Assembly: GCA_033725935.1 (NCBI GenBank)
Contig: MU867070.1
Span: 372,001 to 436,000, forward strand
Source: Cladorrhinum sp. PSN259
Lineage: Eukaryota > Ascomycota > Sordariomycetes > Sordariales > Podosporaceae
DNA: 64,000 bases
Direction: 5' to 3'
This document shows, one piece after another, positions 10,523 to 21,546 of this stretch. The first letter of the stretch is position 1, and the number at the start of each line of letters is the position of its first letter. The notes beneath the pieces were generated by a model that saw nothing but the letters and a program-made list of their open reading frames with translations, searched no databases and had not been told where the DNA came from. A program made the position numbers and the translations under genes.

Positions 10523-11290
10523 ATGATCCCAACTACTATGCTCCTGTCCCTCCTCGCTGCCTCCCTCCAGTTGGCAAGCGCATCCCCGGTTTCCCCCCGC
10601 CAATGGTCCAACCCTTACCCCCCTCGCACGACAGCCAAGTTTTTCACCCTGATAGCAAACATCACCGACGTCGATTTGGCCGCCGCCCGCTTTCCCGACG
10701 TTGCGCCTCCGGCATCCGGATGGGCCCTGACCTCGGTCCACGTGGGCGCAGGCTTGAACGCCGCCGTTTTGTCTGCGACCCACGCTCCGGCGGGTGCGGG
10801 CGGCCTCTTTCAAAACGGAACGGCGAGGGACATCTCGGCCAGGGCGACATCGATATACCTCCCGCCGATTCAGAACAGCAATGGCGATTTCACGCCCTGG
10901 GGTGTTCAGTTTTCCAACGCCAACGGTGGTAACGGCAACGGGGCTGGTGGTAGTGGGGACGTGACGATGAACTTCGGCACGGCAACGATCGGGGCGGGCG
11001 TCGAGGGGGGGTTGCGGAACCCCTACGCCGAGGCTTTCGGGCCGGCGGGTTATTACCCTGACGGAGGCAAATTCGTGGTCTGTTACCAAGCTGCGCCTTT
11101 CTACGGGAGGCCGCAGTATAGGGTCATGTATTTGGGTGAGGTGCCTGAGAATTGCGTGGCGGTTAGGTTGCTGGCGCAGTGCGCTCAGGAGCCCGAGGGC
11201 GGGCTGAAGGGGGCCAAGGAGCTTAACCTTGTGAATGAGGGGGTGGGTTGCTATGAGGATGTTTCGGGGATTGAGTGGGGGTTGTATTAA
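10523..11290 (+). CDS. Small secreted protein of unknown function
   Basis: An intronless frame of 255 residues. Residues 1-20 (MIPTTMLLSLLAASLQLASA) are a clear signal peptide, followed by SPVSPRQ, which could include a further processing site. The mature part begins KFFTLIANITDVD, a start seen in a family of uncharacterised secreted proteins of filamentous fungi. It has a Gly/Asn-rich loop near residues 133-148 and four Cys in the C-terminal half that could pair. No catalytic motif is seen. The clear TATA box and C/A-rich leader suggest high expression. It converges with the secreted-protein gene at 11621-12220. Confidence 0.8.
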   Translation: MIPTTMLLSLLAASLQLASASPVSPRQWSNPYPPRTTAKFFTLIANITDVDLAAARFPDVAPPASGWALTSVHVGAGLNAAVLSATHAPAGAGGLFQNGTARDISARATSIYLPPIQNSNGDFTPWGVQFSNANGGNGNGAGGSGDVTMNFGTATIGAGVEGGLRNPYAEAFGPAGYYPDGGKFVVCYQAAPFYGRPQYRVMYLGEVPENCVAVRLLAQCAQEPEGGLKGAKELNLVNEGVGCYEDVSGIEWGLY

Positions 11291-11620
11291 TGGAATACTA
11301 GGAAGATAAGTGGTGGTGGAGAATGGGTGATAGATTTTTGGTTTTATTTTCTTTGGATAATGATAATGTTAGAGTTTAGAGCTTACACATCTGGATTAGG
11401 GATATAAAGGCTTGCATACGAAGGGTTCTTGGTAAAATTTAATTAATTTCATAAGATGTATCCGACATGTTGAATCCGGACTTTTGACACACTCAAATTG
11501 CCTCTTTCATGTGTATTTACACTTCCACGCATCACCCTAGAAACAACTCGATTCTAGTTTAGAAAAGAACAAGTAGACGGAAGCACTGAGTGGCTCCGAC
11601 ATTCGCACAGCCAACTATTG

Positions 11621-12220
11621 TCACATATTGAGATTAGTCAGAGGCTCGGGTATCTCTGCTACCACATAATTGTAGAACTTACTGGGCTGAGGTCCATTAA
11701 TACTAGCATGATGAGTCCGGCATTTATCCTCAGGCACACCCCTCCTGAGCTCCAGTGCCTCGCCATATCTCAGCGAGCGCCGAGAAGTGCTGACAGAGAA
11801 GAAGTTGCCGCCGTTGTCTTCCATGTTGAATCCGGAGTAGTAGGGGTTGTCGAAGTAGACGACTGATCCGCGGCAGCCATCCTGCTTCCACAAGCTAACA
11901 CCGATCTCGGCGCGGCCTTGGCGTTTCTTGACGGCTGGAACAGGCAACCCCTGAGCCTGGAGCAGGTCCTCGTACCGCTCGATGTCGACTTGGGCGCGGA
12001 TCCAGGCGTGTGCCAGCGTGCCTTCCTCCGCTTCCCAGTGACCGTTGACTTTGACGGCGTCGGAGGGAATGGGACCGAAGATGTCGATGCCACGGTGAGT
12101 GGCGTTGAGGATGGACTCGGGAGGGTTGATGCCTACTGCCGTCACGATGGGTTCGATGACTGCCGCGAGGGCGGAGAGGGAGAAGAGGGTGGTGGAGAGG
12201 AGGGTGGTTGAGAAGTGCAT
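11621..12220 (-). CDS. Small secreted cysteine-containing protein, function unknown
   Basis: The open frame could start at 12352, but that ATG lies upstream of and reads through a TATA box. I choose the ATG at 12220, which begins MHFSTTLLSTTLFSLSALAA, a good signal peptide. The resulting protein has 199 residues. The propeptide-like segment ends at VPAVKKRQG, a dibasic KR site suggesting Kex2 cleavage and a mature C-terminal domain of about 85 residues with two Cys (in DGCRG and EDKCR). Secreted effector-like or cell-wall protein is a guess; no family is recognised. Confidence 0.7.
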   Translation of the reverse strand: MHFSTTLLSTTLFSLSALAAVIEPIVTAVGINPPESILNATHRGIDIFGPIPSDAVKVNGHWEAEEGTLAHAWIRAQVDIERYEDLLQAQGLPVPAVKKRQGRAEIGVSLWKQDGCRGSVVYFDNPYYSGFNMEDNGGNFFSVSTSRRSLRYGEALELRRGVPEDKCRTHHASINGPQPSKFYNYVVAEIPEPLTNLNM

Positions 12221-12334
12221 GTTGAGTGATTTCTCGAAGGGGGGGTGATATGGCTGTGTATCTTGGTGACGGTTTGAAGACTGATGTTTTGTGTGTTGAG
12301 AAGAAGGTATTGGGGGAGAGGCGGTCGAGTTCTT

Positions 12335-12341
12335 CTTTATA
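12335..12341 (-). promoter_or_regulatory. TATA box of the 12220 secreted-protein gene
   Basis: TATAAAG on the minus strand lies about 115 bases upstream of the chosen start at 12220. Its position inside the longer open frame argues against the ATG at 12352. Confidence 0.6.
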
Positions 12342-12359
12342 CTGGAGAGCATTCCATCA

Positions 12360-13179
12360 GTTGGTACTATTTCGGCATCCCCGGCCTGAGTACATGTAAG
12401 TAATCCTCAATGGCCCGTAAACCAGGCAACGATAACCCCCCGACCTTCCAAACATGTCACGTCTGCCATGGTGAGAATAAGCGCCATGGATTTGGGGATG
12501 CAGGTCTTAGGACCACGGGGTCACTGGAATTTTTCTGGGGGCAAATTTAGAACAGGGGGATTCTTTGCACACAAGTGTGAGCCTCGTCTAGCCTTGGCTG
12601 CTGGCCATCCCGAGGCATGCTTCAGTGCCAAGTGATAGGACGTTGTCAGTCAGCCGGTAGGAGAGATGGCCAAGCATCTTGGATCTGGTAAGAGGAAAGG
12701 CTCCGACTAATGGGAAACTCTATGCAATGCAACATCAAGGGAATCAGAAACCCACCGATAGGGCAACCGAATATGAAATGCAATTTCCTTTGCTGACAGG
12801 TCGATATTGCTTTTATGGATCTGCTGACACTTAAACTCACAACACACTCGCTACCCTGGGAGTACATGCTGACAGCATCTAGGAGGCTATAGAATATGTG
12901 AGAATGACGGGAGGATGTGAGCAATAATAATGGGTATTGGGTAGTCATCAACTCACTGTGATCAAACTAGACCTCAATGCAATACATGTAAGTTGCTCGT
13001 ATTATCAGTGATCGAAATATCGGGCAGGAAACAATTTCGTTCCCCTATCACATCGTCAATGATGCAGGTAAAGAAAAGCGTGAACAAAAATAGACCTCAG
13101 CCAAACACGGTGCCGAGCCAGAAATCCTCCAAAGTTTTAACACTATAGCCCAAGTACTAGTCTAGTACCAACTCCAGCC
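12360..13179. other. Intergenic
   Basis: No supportable gene. The minus frame at 12646-12951 is not protein-like. It holds the upstream region of one minus-strand gene and the 3' flank of the next. Confidence 0.5.
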
Positions 13180-13861
13180 TCAACCCCGTACCAGAAACCT
13201 TCCTAGGGCCTTTTCAACCGCAGCCCTAGTATTGGCTCTGATAGGTGCCATCTTTTCCTTGTACTCGGGGTTGAAGATGTCAATCGCGTTCTCGTATGTC
13301 TGCCAATCACGCAAGTATCTGAGCATGTTGATTTCGACAGTGGTATGATAGCTAGGAAGCGAACATAGTGCTTACCTCAATTCCCGTGTGTAAGCCTCCT
13401 ATCATGCTGGCAACTCTCCTCCCAAACACTGGAAGGAACAGACACACGGCCCTTTCGTCACCCTCTGCCTTGCTCCGGATGACATCGTAAAGTCTGAGCA
13501 ACAGATACCCCAGGCTTTGAGACGCATCGAACATGCGGGCTCCGTCTTGTTTGTAGAATGCCGTAATGGTGGGCAGACGCTGCATAAAGACTGCTTCGCG
13601 GAAAAGGACCTCTGTAAGGTTGGCGGCCTTGTTTTCGATCTCCTGCCACGGTCCGCTCCGTTTCCTCACATCTTCCTCAAGAAAGTTGACGCAACTTAAT
13701 GGCTCGATTCTGTTGCCGATGTCGCGAATCTCGTAGAGCCTTGCCGAAATTGTGTTGAGGCTTTCGATTGCTTTTACGACAGGGACTTGACAGACAACAG
13801 TGCAGGTCAGGACGGCCAGGGAGAGGAGATGCCGGCCGAGCATTGTCACAGTGTGTCGCAA
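13180..13861 (-). CDS. Small putative secreted/anchored helical protein, function unknown
   Basis: Two exons (13861-13376 and 13299-13180; 76-nt intron with GTAAGC donor and CAG acceptor, phase 0) give 201 residues, or 195 if the second ATG at 13843 is used. The second start gives MLGRHLLSLAVLTCTVVC, a hydrophobic signal peptide or anchor. The rest is mainly charged and probably helical, with IRDIGNRIEPLSCVNF and a C-terminal TYENAIDIFNPEYKEKM...AAVEKALGRFL supplied by exon 2. No known domain is recognised. Confidence 0.65.
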
Positions 13862-14453
13862 ATGGTTTGGAGAGAGAAACAGAAGGCCTCGTACCCATCG
13901 GAGCAGGCGAGGTATTTGGGGTCATATATGGCTCCCATTTCTTTTGCTGGAATTTGAGTCGCGACGGGCCGTGGAATTCGCCAGTGTAAACATTCCCCAA
14001 CCGCGCATGATTTCCATCTTGGCTCCATTCTTGACCAAAGAATCTGTAAAAATCGATTCTAGACCATCTCTTGTTCTTTGACAATGATCATTGTTTATAT
14101 GCAAGTTTGTTTGTTGTTCTTCTGGTGCCCCAGCCCCTGAACCTCTTTCCACAAGTGCAGTCTCCATCGGGACCTAACTAACACGTGGTATCAAAAAGAA
14201 ACAAGATGAAGAAGACATATGAAAATATCTCGATTGAAAGCTTTATGGAGCGTTTAATATCTTGAAGAACTCATTGCGCTCTCTTTAGTGACCTCAAATT
14301 GCAGATTCTTCTGTCGAATAGAACACCCGAGCACGAACGTATGGCTCAACTTGGGAGATGAAGAGAGGTGGAAGGGTGTTATGGCCTGCTAGGGAAAAAA
14401 AACCGCGTTGAGGAAAGCCCTGCTATTAGCCCCCTGTAGCGGGGCAAATTTGA

Positions 14454-14512
14454 CCAATAGGAATACGCATAGACTGGGATATCAACTTTTTGGAAGATGA
14501 AAAAATGCTGTT
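14454..14512 (+). repeat. 58-nt module M, isolated copy
   Basis: Begins CCAATAGGAATACGCATAGA and ends GAAAAAATGCTGTT. It closely resembles the reverse-strand copies at 35467 and 35622. See the finding on module M. Confidence 0.6.
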
Positions 14513-15360
14513 TTGTTTTCTGCCAAGGCCGGTTATCTCTATCGAGGTCCTTCAAATAGCGGCTTGGCAGGCTGGGCAAGCTTAGACCCGTACCACCTTC
14601 TCGGTACATCGGGCTAGTACTCGGACCTCGATAGCCACTGCCCACCCCAAATGCCCCGAAACTTTGGCACGCAGAGTTTCGAGCAAATACGATAAAATAT
14701 TCTGAGAATTCTGCCAACCAAACATTTGCTCTTTCCATCAGTCCCATCTCGGATATCATGGGTACATGTACGGACTAATATCGGCATCAACCGCCAGATG
14801 AGACCTTGTCAACAAACACGGGTAGCTACTCCGGATCGGAAAGTGGACGGATAAAAAAAGTCACAGCCAACCCCTTCAATTCTCACAACCCAGGATCAAA
14901 GTTTAACGTTGTTCAACTGTCATCCAATGGTGATCGCGTTCTACTGTTATTGCCGGGTTGATGCCGAGAAACAACAAGATCGCCGAGATCTGGTTCGTCG
15001 ATGGGTTTCTGCAGCCGCCCAACTGTGGGGCCACCACCAGCGCTTAACCCATCCCCGGTCCCGACCAGTCATCGGTTCATGGTCTCGTCATCCATCTTGC
15101 AGCAAAAAACAACACATTCAAGGGACAACACAGCATTCAGTTGCTGCATCCTCAACGTGTCGCAATGGATGACAAAGGCGCTAATGGACGCGCTTGTTTC
15201 AGAAACGAGATTGAATCATGGCAGCATGGGTAACAAGGCCATGGATCATGGTGATGCTTCTCGAATACAAAACACGCCTGTCGAGGCCTCTTCCTCTTTC
15301 TCGAGTCTCTTCTTCTTGTTTCACAGAACAAGTCAATCGAAGCAGGCTATTTCCTTGGGT

Positions 15361-15455
15361 CTTTTTTCCCTTTGTTTCTTTTCCTTTTTTTTCTTTCCTC
15401 TGTTTTTCCCTTATTTCCTTGGGTAGTCTCTTTTTCTCTTTTCCTTTCGTGGGTT
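15361..15455 (+). promoter_or_regulatory. Pyrimidine-rich promoter/leader tract
   Basis: Almost pure C/T for about 90 bases (TTTTCCC, TTTCTTTCC and CTCTTTTCC runs), ending about 155 bases before the ATG at 15610. CT-rich tracts near transcription starts are common in filamentous fungi. No TATA box is evident. Confidence 0.5.
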
Positions 15456-15609
15456 TTGGGTATAATTTGGTCTGGGCATCAACATTTCTCAATCACCGAG
15501 GTTCTTGACGAATCTCGACCATCGCCACGATCACGATTATCTTCTCCGACTTTACCATCATCTGAACAATTCGTTACTTCTCGGCAGTTGATCTGTCCCA
15601 AGCCTTATA

Positions 15610-16410
15610 ATGCAACAACAAGCTCCCGTACACAACAACTTGTCGAATCTGCCCAGAATGCCAGTCACAACTTCCTTCCCACCACCACCGACGGTTCCAT
15701 ACCCGAAGCCCAAGTTTCCTCTTCGTACGGCCAGCAAAGAGAGGCCGTCGCTTGAGATATACACCGGCGGCCCCGAAAAGGTCGAGGCCCTCAAGTTCAA
15801 GCTTCAGACTCCCCAAATGGGGGTCTTGGGTCTTCTCTTCATGTTTCTGCGCCTGTGCCTCTTTGGCTTCCTCATTGCTGCTATTGCCCTTTTTGTCAAC
15901 GGCATGAACAAGATCACAACCAGCCAACCAAAACCCCCAGCAGAGTTCGTCGGCGGTGTCACGGTGGTAAGTTTCTGTCACCAACTCCATGAGATTATAG
16001 GTGTCTCTAACTGACAGGATTCACAGACCGGCCTTGCATCCGTCTACGTCGTGATCACATTTATTTTGTACCAAGTCAACCTTATGCCCCCTCTTTTGAC
16101 GGGAATCTTCGACGCTTTGTTCTGGATTGCATCCATTGTCGTGGCTGCCTTGGTCGGCAAAAGCTTTCCTAAACTCAAGTGTGACACCTTGAACCCCCAG
16201 CACAGCCTCGCCACCCATCTCAAGCTCAACAATAACACATACTCGGCTTATGTGAGCTTTGACTCGTCAACCTGCAACGAAAGCAAGGCCGTTTGGGGAG
16301 TTTACATTGCCATCTGCTTGTTTTTCGTCTTCTCGACAGCTGTCTGCGTGGGCCTCTGGTATCGCGTTCGCCGAAACTCCAAGAAGGGCCAGCTGGATCT
16401 TGAAGACTAG
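15610..16410 (+). CDS. Four-helix (MARVEL-like) membrane protein, ending at an in-frame TAG
   Basis: Exon 1 (15610-15966) and exon 2 (16027-16410) flank a 60-nt intron (GTAAGT...CACAG, phase 0) and encode 246 residues. The N-terminal 65 or so residues are Pro-rich and cytosolic. Four hydrophobic segments follow: LLFMFLRLCLFGFLIAAIAL (about 75-95), VYVVITFILY (about 125-140), ALFWIASIVVAALVG (about 152-168) and VYIAICLFFVFSTAVCVGLW (about 210-230). The order, with a Cys-containing loop between segments 3 and 4, resembles fungal MARVEL-domain proteins. After WYRVRRNSKKGQLDLED the frame meets TAG (16408-16410) but stays open, in the same frame, for 242 more sense codons. See the next entry and finding. 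Confidence 0.75.
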
Positions 16411-17139
16411 GAAGTCGCGGGTACCTTTGGAGGAGTGATGAAGCAGAAGCAATCGTGGGAGACTGATGTATCCCTCGGCACCAAGAGCATGAATGACACT
16501 GGTGCTCCTCGCTTCTCACAACCTCCATTGGTGCCCCTCCGAGAGCTAGATCCTACCGTCCCCAACGGACTTGGCATCCGTATCTCAACCTCATCTCGAT
16601 ATAGCTGCGACACGGATGCATCCTCAATTCTCAGCGAACTTACAGCCAGCCCTCCCCAACGGGGATTACGGCCTCCTCCTTTGCGTATCAACCCAAACAA
16701 AATGCCAACCATCGCTGGTTCGCCAACTGACGAAACGGATGTCTATGGTATTTCTCCCCTCATGGCTGGAGCACCGGGTCCCGCGCCTGCTCCTGCTCCC
16801 GCTTCTGTCATCCAACAGAGCAAACCAGAGCAGCAGAATCGTGTACCAAAGTCGCCCCTTTCGCCGATCAAGGGGTTTCTGGCCTCCAGACAAAAGAGAA
16901 AGTCTGTCGCCGCCCCACCACCAATCATCACCAACCCGCCAAGGCAGTCCAAGTTCAGGGAGGAAAAGACCCCCGACGTGGCGATTGCCCTCCAGACCGT
17001 GGGCCTCACCCCACCGCCTCTTCCGGTCCTGGCCATGAAGCCGATCAAGCGCAAGACGGTGTGGGGTGTGATTGATGGATGGTGGGACTTGGGATTAGTG
17101 GAGAGGATGAACACCATCAAGAGGAAGAACGTTAAATAG
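16411..17139 (+). CDS. In-frame C-terminal extension after TAG (readthrough or edited stop candidate)
   Basis: This frame continues the membrane-protein frame without a gap: EVAGTFGGVMKQKQSWETDV... The first ATG inside is at 16438, only 27 bases past the stop, with no room for a separate promoter. The tail is Pro/Ser-rich and basic (PLVPLREL, APGPAPAPAPASV, KSPLSPIKGFLASRQKRK) and ends in a Trp-rich VWGVIDGWWDLGLVERM segment. Codon use looks coding throughout. It is either the cytosolic tail of the same protein, reached by readthrough, editing or a missed splice, or a tail cut off by a recent nonsense mutation. A combined product would have about 489 residues. Confidence 0.6.
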   Translation, partial: EVAGTFGGVMKQKQSWETDVSLGTKSMNDTGAPRFSQPPLVPLRELDPTVPNGLGIRISTSSRYSCDTDASSILSELTASPPQRGLRPPPLRINPNKMPTIAGSPTDETDVYGISPLMAGAPGPAPAPAPASVIQQSKPEQQNRVPKSPLSPIKGFLASRQKRKSVAAPPPIITNPPRQSKFREEKTPDVAIALQTVGLTPPPLPVLAMKPIKRKTVWGVIDGWWDLGLVERMNTIKRKNVK

Positions 17140-18056
17140 GTAATGAGGAGGAAGCAAAATGAATATAATGGACATAATTGGCATTCGGATCAAGCATTGG
17201 GTACTGCGGAGTTGGGTTATTGCAAATGTTATTACATAGGTATTGGGTACAAAACAACTTGCCCTGGAAGGCATTGTACCTTATCAGATGGGTATAAAAC
17301 CGGTTTTATTATCATCATCAACAGAATATAGATATCATAGCAGTAGCTATGTCTTTCTCAGACTGTTCTCTTGCCCGTAAAATTTCTGTGCTCTCCCTCG
17401 GACTTTAACTTTATTCAGCGGCTACTTTTGCTTCATCCCAGCTGTGACAAGAATGATTTTTAAGTCCTCAGAACCTTCATCATCGGAACCCACATAAAGG
17501 CCCGGCAGGTGTGTATCAAAGAACCAAAGCATGACCGGCCTCTGGTTCGGGCTTATCCATCCTAAACGAACGCCAATAAACCTGGGCATAGGTTCCCGTG
17601 TCTGCATGCAGATAATCTACAATTGCCCCCGACATGAGTCCCCCTAACGATCGAACAATATTCAATTCCTTCCAATAAAGTTTCGAATGACACAGGAGAC
17701 ATTAGTATCCCTGATCTTCATCTTCAAAAGCCACATGGAAACCAATATCACCACTAAACTGCCAAATGAATGAAGTCGTGGCGAATCCATGCGTACCCGG
17801 TTCATGAAAACAGGATCTTCCAGTTGGAGAAATACTAGTCAGATTAGAGGGGGATCGATGCAGGATCATACTCTGCCTAAATCAACTTGATTAAAAACCA
17901 ATTTGTAAATAAACCACTGTTAATAAGCAACCAACGGCATATACGACCTCACTCTCATTCTAAAGGGATGTATTTCCATTACTTTCTTCTCACTAGCGCC
18001 ATCCTTACCAAATTCTCCCTCTCTCCTCCTCGAGCAATCCCTGGTTCATTATCACG
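17140..18056. other. Intergenic
   Basis: No gene seen. It is AT-rich near 17140-17340 (probable 3' UTR) and then unremarkable up to the DUF1996 gene. Confidence 0.5.
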
Positions 18057-19226
18057 ATGCACTGGAAATCCACCACCCTGGTGGCCCTGGCCAGCCATGG
18101 CGCCGTCGTCGTCGTCAACGCCCAAATGTACGACATGCTTCGGTTCCAATGCAACCAGCTCGTCGTCGACCGAATAGACCCCCTCGTCAACCCCGGCCTG
18201 GCGCCTTCCCCCCACTTGCACCAGATCGTGGGCGGCAACTCTTTTAAGCCAGACATGACGCCCGAGTCGGGCCACGACCTCGTCGCCAACTCGACCTGCA
18301 CTTCCTGCACTTTTTCGGAAGATCTGTCCAACTACTGGACCGCGGTGCTCTACTTTAAAGCTCGCAACGGGACCTACCGGCGCGTCCCGCAGTTTCCCTC
18401 CGAGGGACTGAGGGGGTACGGCGGGATCACGGTGTACTACATCCCCCCGCTCGACGGGACATCAAAGGTGACGGCGTTCAAACCGGGCTTCCGGATGCTG
18501 GCGGGCGACGCGTCGACGGATTTTGAAGACAAGAGGGTCCAGAAGCTGTGTCACCGGTGCATGCCGAAGACGGGAGATAACAGTAACATCAACTGCGGCG
18601 CACCGGACAGCAAGAGCCTGCCGAGTGGTCCCTGCGAGGGGGGCATAAGGAGCGTGATTACCTTTCCTACCTGCTGGGACGGAAAAAATACCGACTCGCC
18701 GGATCACAAGAGCCACGTGTCTTACGTCAGTTCGGGGAGCTTTGACAGTAACGGCAAGTGTCCGGCGAGTCATCCTGTTGCGCTGCCGCAGGTCATGTTG
18801 GAGGTTATGTGGGATGTAAGTTTTTTTTGGTTATCAAGAAGGAATGGGAATGGAAGCTAATGGTTGATTGATATAAAAAATAGACGCGCATCTTCAACGA
18901 CCCTAATATCTGGCCTGAGGATGGATCCCAGCCGTTTGTTTGGAGCACGGGAGACAAGACGGGATACACGCAGCACGGTGACTACGTCTTTGGGTGGAAG
19001 GGGGATTCCCTGCAGCGGGCGGTGGATGCTCGGTGCTTTGGTGCTATTTGCAGCCAGCTGAAGGTGCAGTCTTCGGAGGAGGCCATGAGGTGCACCAAGG
19101 CGCCGGTTGTGCAGGAGAATATTGATGGGTGTAAGTTGTCTTGTCTACAAAAGTTTGAATTGAGTTCTGCTGACAATGGTGGTAGGGCTGGATCATATCC
19201 CTGGGATGGAGCATCTCAAAGATTAG
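18057..19226 (+). CDS. Secreted DUF1996-family protein
   Basis: Three exons (18057-18815, 18884-19130, 19186-19226) with introns of 68 and 55 nt in matching phases give 348 residues. MHWKSTTLVALASHGAVVVV is a signal peptide ending before NAQ. DUF1996 landmarks follow in order: RIDPLVNPG, HLHQIVGGNSF, TSCTFSEDLSNYWTAVLYF, GITVYYI, FKPGFRMLAG, ITFPTCWDGKNTDSPDHKSH, CPASHPVALP, and, after intron 1, DGSQPFVWSTGDKTGYTQHG. No WSC domain follows, so this is the single-domain form. The family is found in fungal secretomes and is of unknown biochemical function. Exon 3 is only 41 nt. Confidence 0.9.
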
Positions 19227-19229
19227 TGG

Positions 19230-20060
19230 AAACGGGTGGGAGGAGAGCGGAAAGAAGAATAATTATATCATGATAGATTGGAGGAAATCCACTGTTTGTA
19301 TGCCCTTGAGCATATAGTGCTCGATTTGCTTGCTCTCTTTCCGTCCAAGTTGAGCTTTAAATTGTCTTCCCCTCCAAGTTGGCCCCAATGCTCAACCTTT
19401 CACCAAAGAGCTATTAAATGCAAGTTTTATTTGCAAACGTCGAGAAGGACTTGGCTTGCATCGCCATGTACGTACTATGAAATAAATTGGATAAAATAAT
19501 CCTGACGGGTGGAAATGATAGATTTCTGAGATACTGAGAGTCCATGTTACGACATGCATGTGTATGTCTCCAACCAATAGTAGCGCGAGAGGGATAGAAC
19601 CTCAAGTTTTTGAGCTTTCTTTTAATGCTGTACACATCTGCCAAGAAATTATGCGCAACCAATACCACACGTCCTAAGGTCGTGTTGATGTGGGTCTGTT
19701 CAAGTTTTCTTGGCGACTCGAACCAATTATCTTGCATTATGGACAAGACTGCAAGCTTGGGAAGTTTATAAAATGCTGTTCCCCCCCTGTTCCCACCGCC
19801 CCCTGTCCCCAACTCGATATCATTTTATGGAGGGTTCCTTATCCGAGTTCTCACCTCAAGCCCGCTCACCGTGGGTTCTAGCTACTCACCAAACCCAGGG
19901 CCAAATCCAGGTAACCTAGGATTTTACCGTAAGTTCACGACTGCTGTCTGATAATTTTTCTACAAACTAGCAGAGTTCCGATAGAAAGTTAAGTTGTGGA
20001 GGCTCAGCAGAGTGTCTTCTTCGAGTCCGCTCCTTCCACGCCCGACGCCTGCTTTTCGTG
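19230..20060. other. Repeat field, left part
   Basis: No gene. AT-rich DNA containing one copy of module M (19723-19780, CCAATTATC...AAAATGCTGT). The minus frame at 19414-19812 lacks any domain and overlaps the module. Confidence 0.5.
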
Positions 20061-20515
20061 ACCCACAAATGTTCAATGCTGGGCCAATAGTACTACAAGT
20101 CTGCAAGAGCTTCAAGCTTTTGGCTTCCCAAAGAATGCTGTAGGGAGGGAAAAGGAGGGAGCATAATCAGTTGGGCGTAAATCAAAATGCAAGGTCGACC
20201 CACAAATGTTCAATGCTAGGCCAATAAACTACAAGTTTGGAAGAGCCTCAAGCTTTGGGCCTCCAAAAGAATGCTATACTGCAAGGCAGATGTGAGGCAG
20301 AATGGGAGAGAGCCTTTCGGCAGGAAAGAAAGAAGCGCTCGCTAATCAGTTGGGCGTAAACCAAAACGCAAGGTCGCCCACAAATGTTCAATGCTAGGCC
20401 AATAAAACTACAAGTCTGCAAGAGCTTCAAGCTGTGGCCTCCAAAAAAAAAAATGCTGTAAGGAGGGAAAGAAAGATGCACTAATCAGTTGGGCGTAAAG
20501 CGAGATGCAAGGTGT
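20061..20515 (+). repeat. Tandem trimer containing module M
   Basis: Three head-to-tail units of about 137, 179 and 139 bp start near 20061, 20198 and 20377. Each contains CCCACAAATGTTCAATGCT, then CCAAT...CAAGCT..GG...AATGCT.T, then CTAATCAGTTGGGCGTAAA (ATAATC in unit 1) and a ..GCAAGGT end. Unit 2 has an extra 40-bp segment. No coding potential. It is the clearest view of the full repeat unit in which the 58-nt module sits. Confidence 0.8.
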
Positions 20516-20546
20516 CCATGGCTTTCCGTGGGGGTCCTTGACAGAG

Positions 20547-20909
20547 CCAATCATCATGCGGCTGAGGAAGCGCTCCAGGCGTTTGGGATGTGAAAAAATG
20601 CTGTACCTATTACATATTTTGGCGTTTACATTTCGGCTCACGATTGAAATGTGGTGTCCAGACTGGACTTACAGCTGGTGCCAGTGTCCCGTGGCAGTGC
20701 TCTCCCATGCAACCACATCCCGAGCCCTCCTTCCCAGAGGCTGACCAATTATCTCATAGGTCCTACGGAATAGAAAAGCTGCAACAAAGTATTCCATCTT
20801 AGCCTCTATTTAATATACAATCAGATCTATAAGAAACCCTTCTCTAATCCAATGATATCTCAGTTGAGTGATCACTTCAAGGTTTTGGACTGCAAAAAAA
20901 GATTGCTGT
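20547..20909 (+). repeat. Two further module M copies
   Basis: Copies at 20547-20604 (CCAATCATC...AAAAAATGCTGT) and 20849-20909 (CCAATGATATCTC...GATTGCTGT), both plus orientation, without the flanking tandem unit. Confidence 0.55.
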
Positions 20910-21199
20910 TTGCAGATCTGCAGGTCTTGGCACTATTGACTGATTCCGAGCTTAGTAGATTCCCGCTCAGCTCCGACAGCAAGTGCTTAAAAAGCTGATG
21001 ATGATGCAAATGCTGTCTGCTAGTATCCATAGAACCCGTAGATGATGGAATATCTCCTCTCACTTGGCGCTCTTTTAAGTCGAGGCAGAGGCCAACTTCA
21101 AACCTCCAGGTCTCAACCAGGGAATCAATGATGAGCTCCGCCGGTCTTGCTGTAAGGTGTGAGTGGGTAAGTGGCAGCGCCGTTATCCCTCGGCATTAC

Positions 21200-21516
21200 T
21201 GCCCCTTTTGGCGCATTTGAAGTTTGGAGGTGGTTTGACAGTCCCACATTTCCATAGGGAATGACCAATTACCTCTGAAGTTGGTCAGGACTTCAAGCTT
21301 TGGCTTTGAGAAAAATGCTATAGTTGTGCAGACTTGAATACTATGCCGGAAGATGCACAACTGGGACCAGCCTACAGTAACAATGCATTATTAACTGCCC
21401 ATATTGGCGGCTTTAAAGTTTGCGGTGGTTGCCAGTTCCACATTTCCTTGAGGAACGACCAATCACCTCTGAAGTTGGTCAGGACTTCAAGCTTTTGGCT
21501 CTGAGAAAAATGCTGT
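21200..21516 (+). repeat. Tandem dimer containing module M, about 194-bp period
   Basis: Two units share TTGGCG...TT.AAGTTTG..GGTGGTT...CCACATTTCC, then CCAAT.ACCTCTGAAGTTGG (21265 and 21459), TCAGGACTTCAAGCTTT and GAGAAAAATGCT. The modules themselves differ at only a few positions. Confidence 0.7.
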
Positions 21517-21546
21517 GAGGAAGGTTTTGAAGGAATATTTTGACCC

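Larger units (their letters stand above)
13862..15609. other. Intergenic, 1.75 kb
   Basis: No gene supported. It contains one copy of the 58-nt module (14454-14512) and, next to the following gene, a long pyrimidine tract. Open frames on both strands here overlap each other and lack motifs. Confidence 0.5.

Noticed and set aside
11621..12352. Start of the minus secreted protein at 12352
   Set aside because: That reading would place the TATA box inside the coding sequence and bury the signal peptide 44 residues in.
20061..20515. CRISPR-like array
   Set aside because: Three diverged tandem units of unequal length in a eukaryotic genome, without constant spacers or cas genes.
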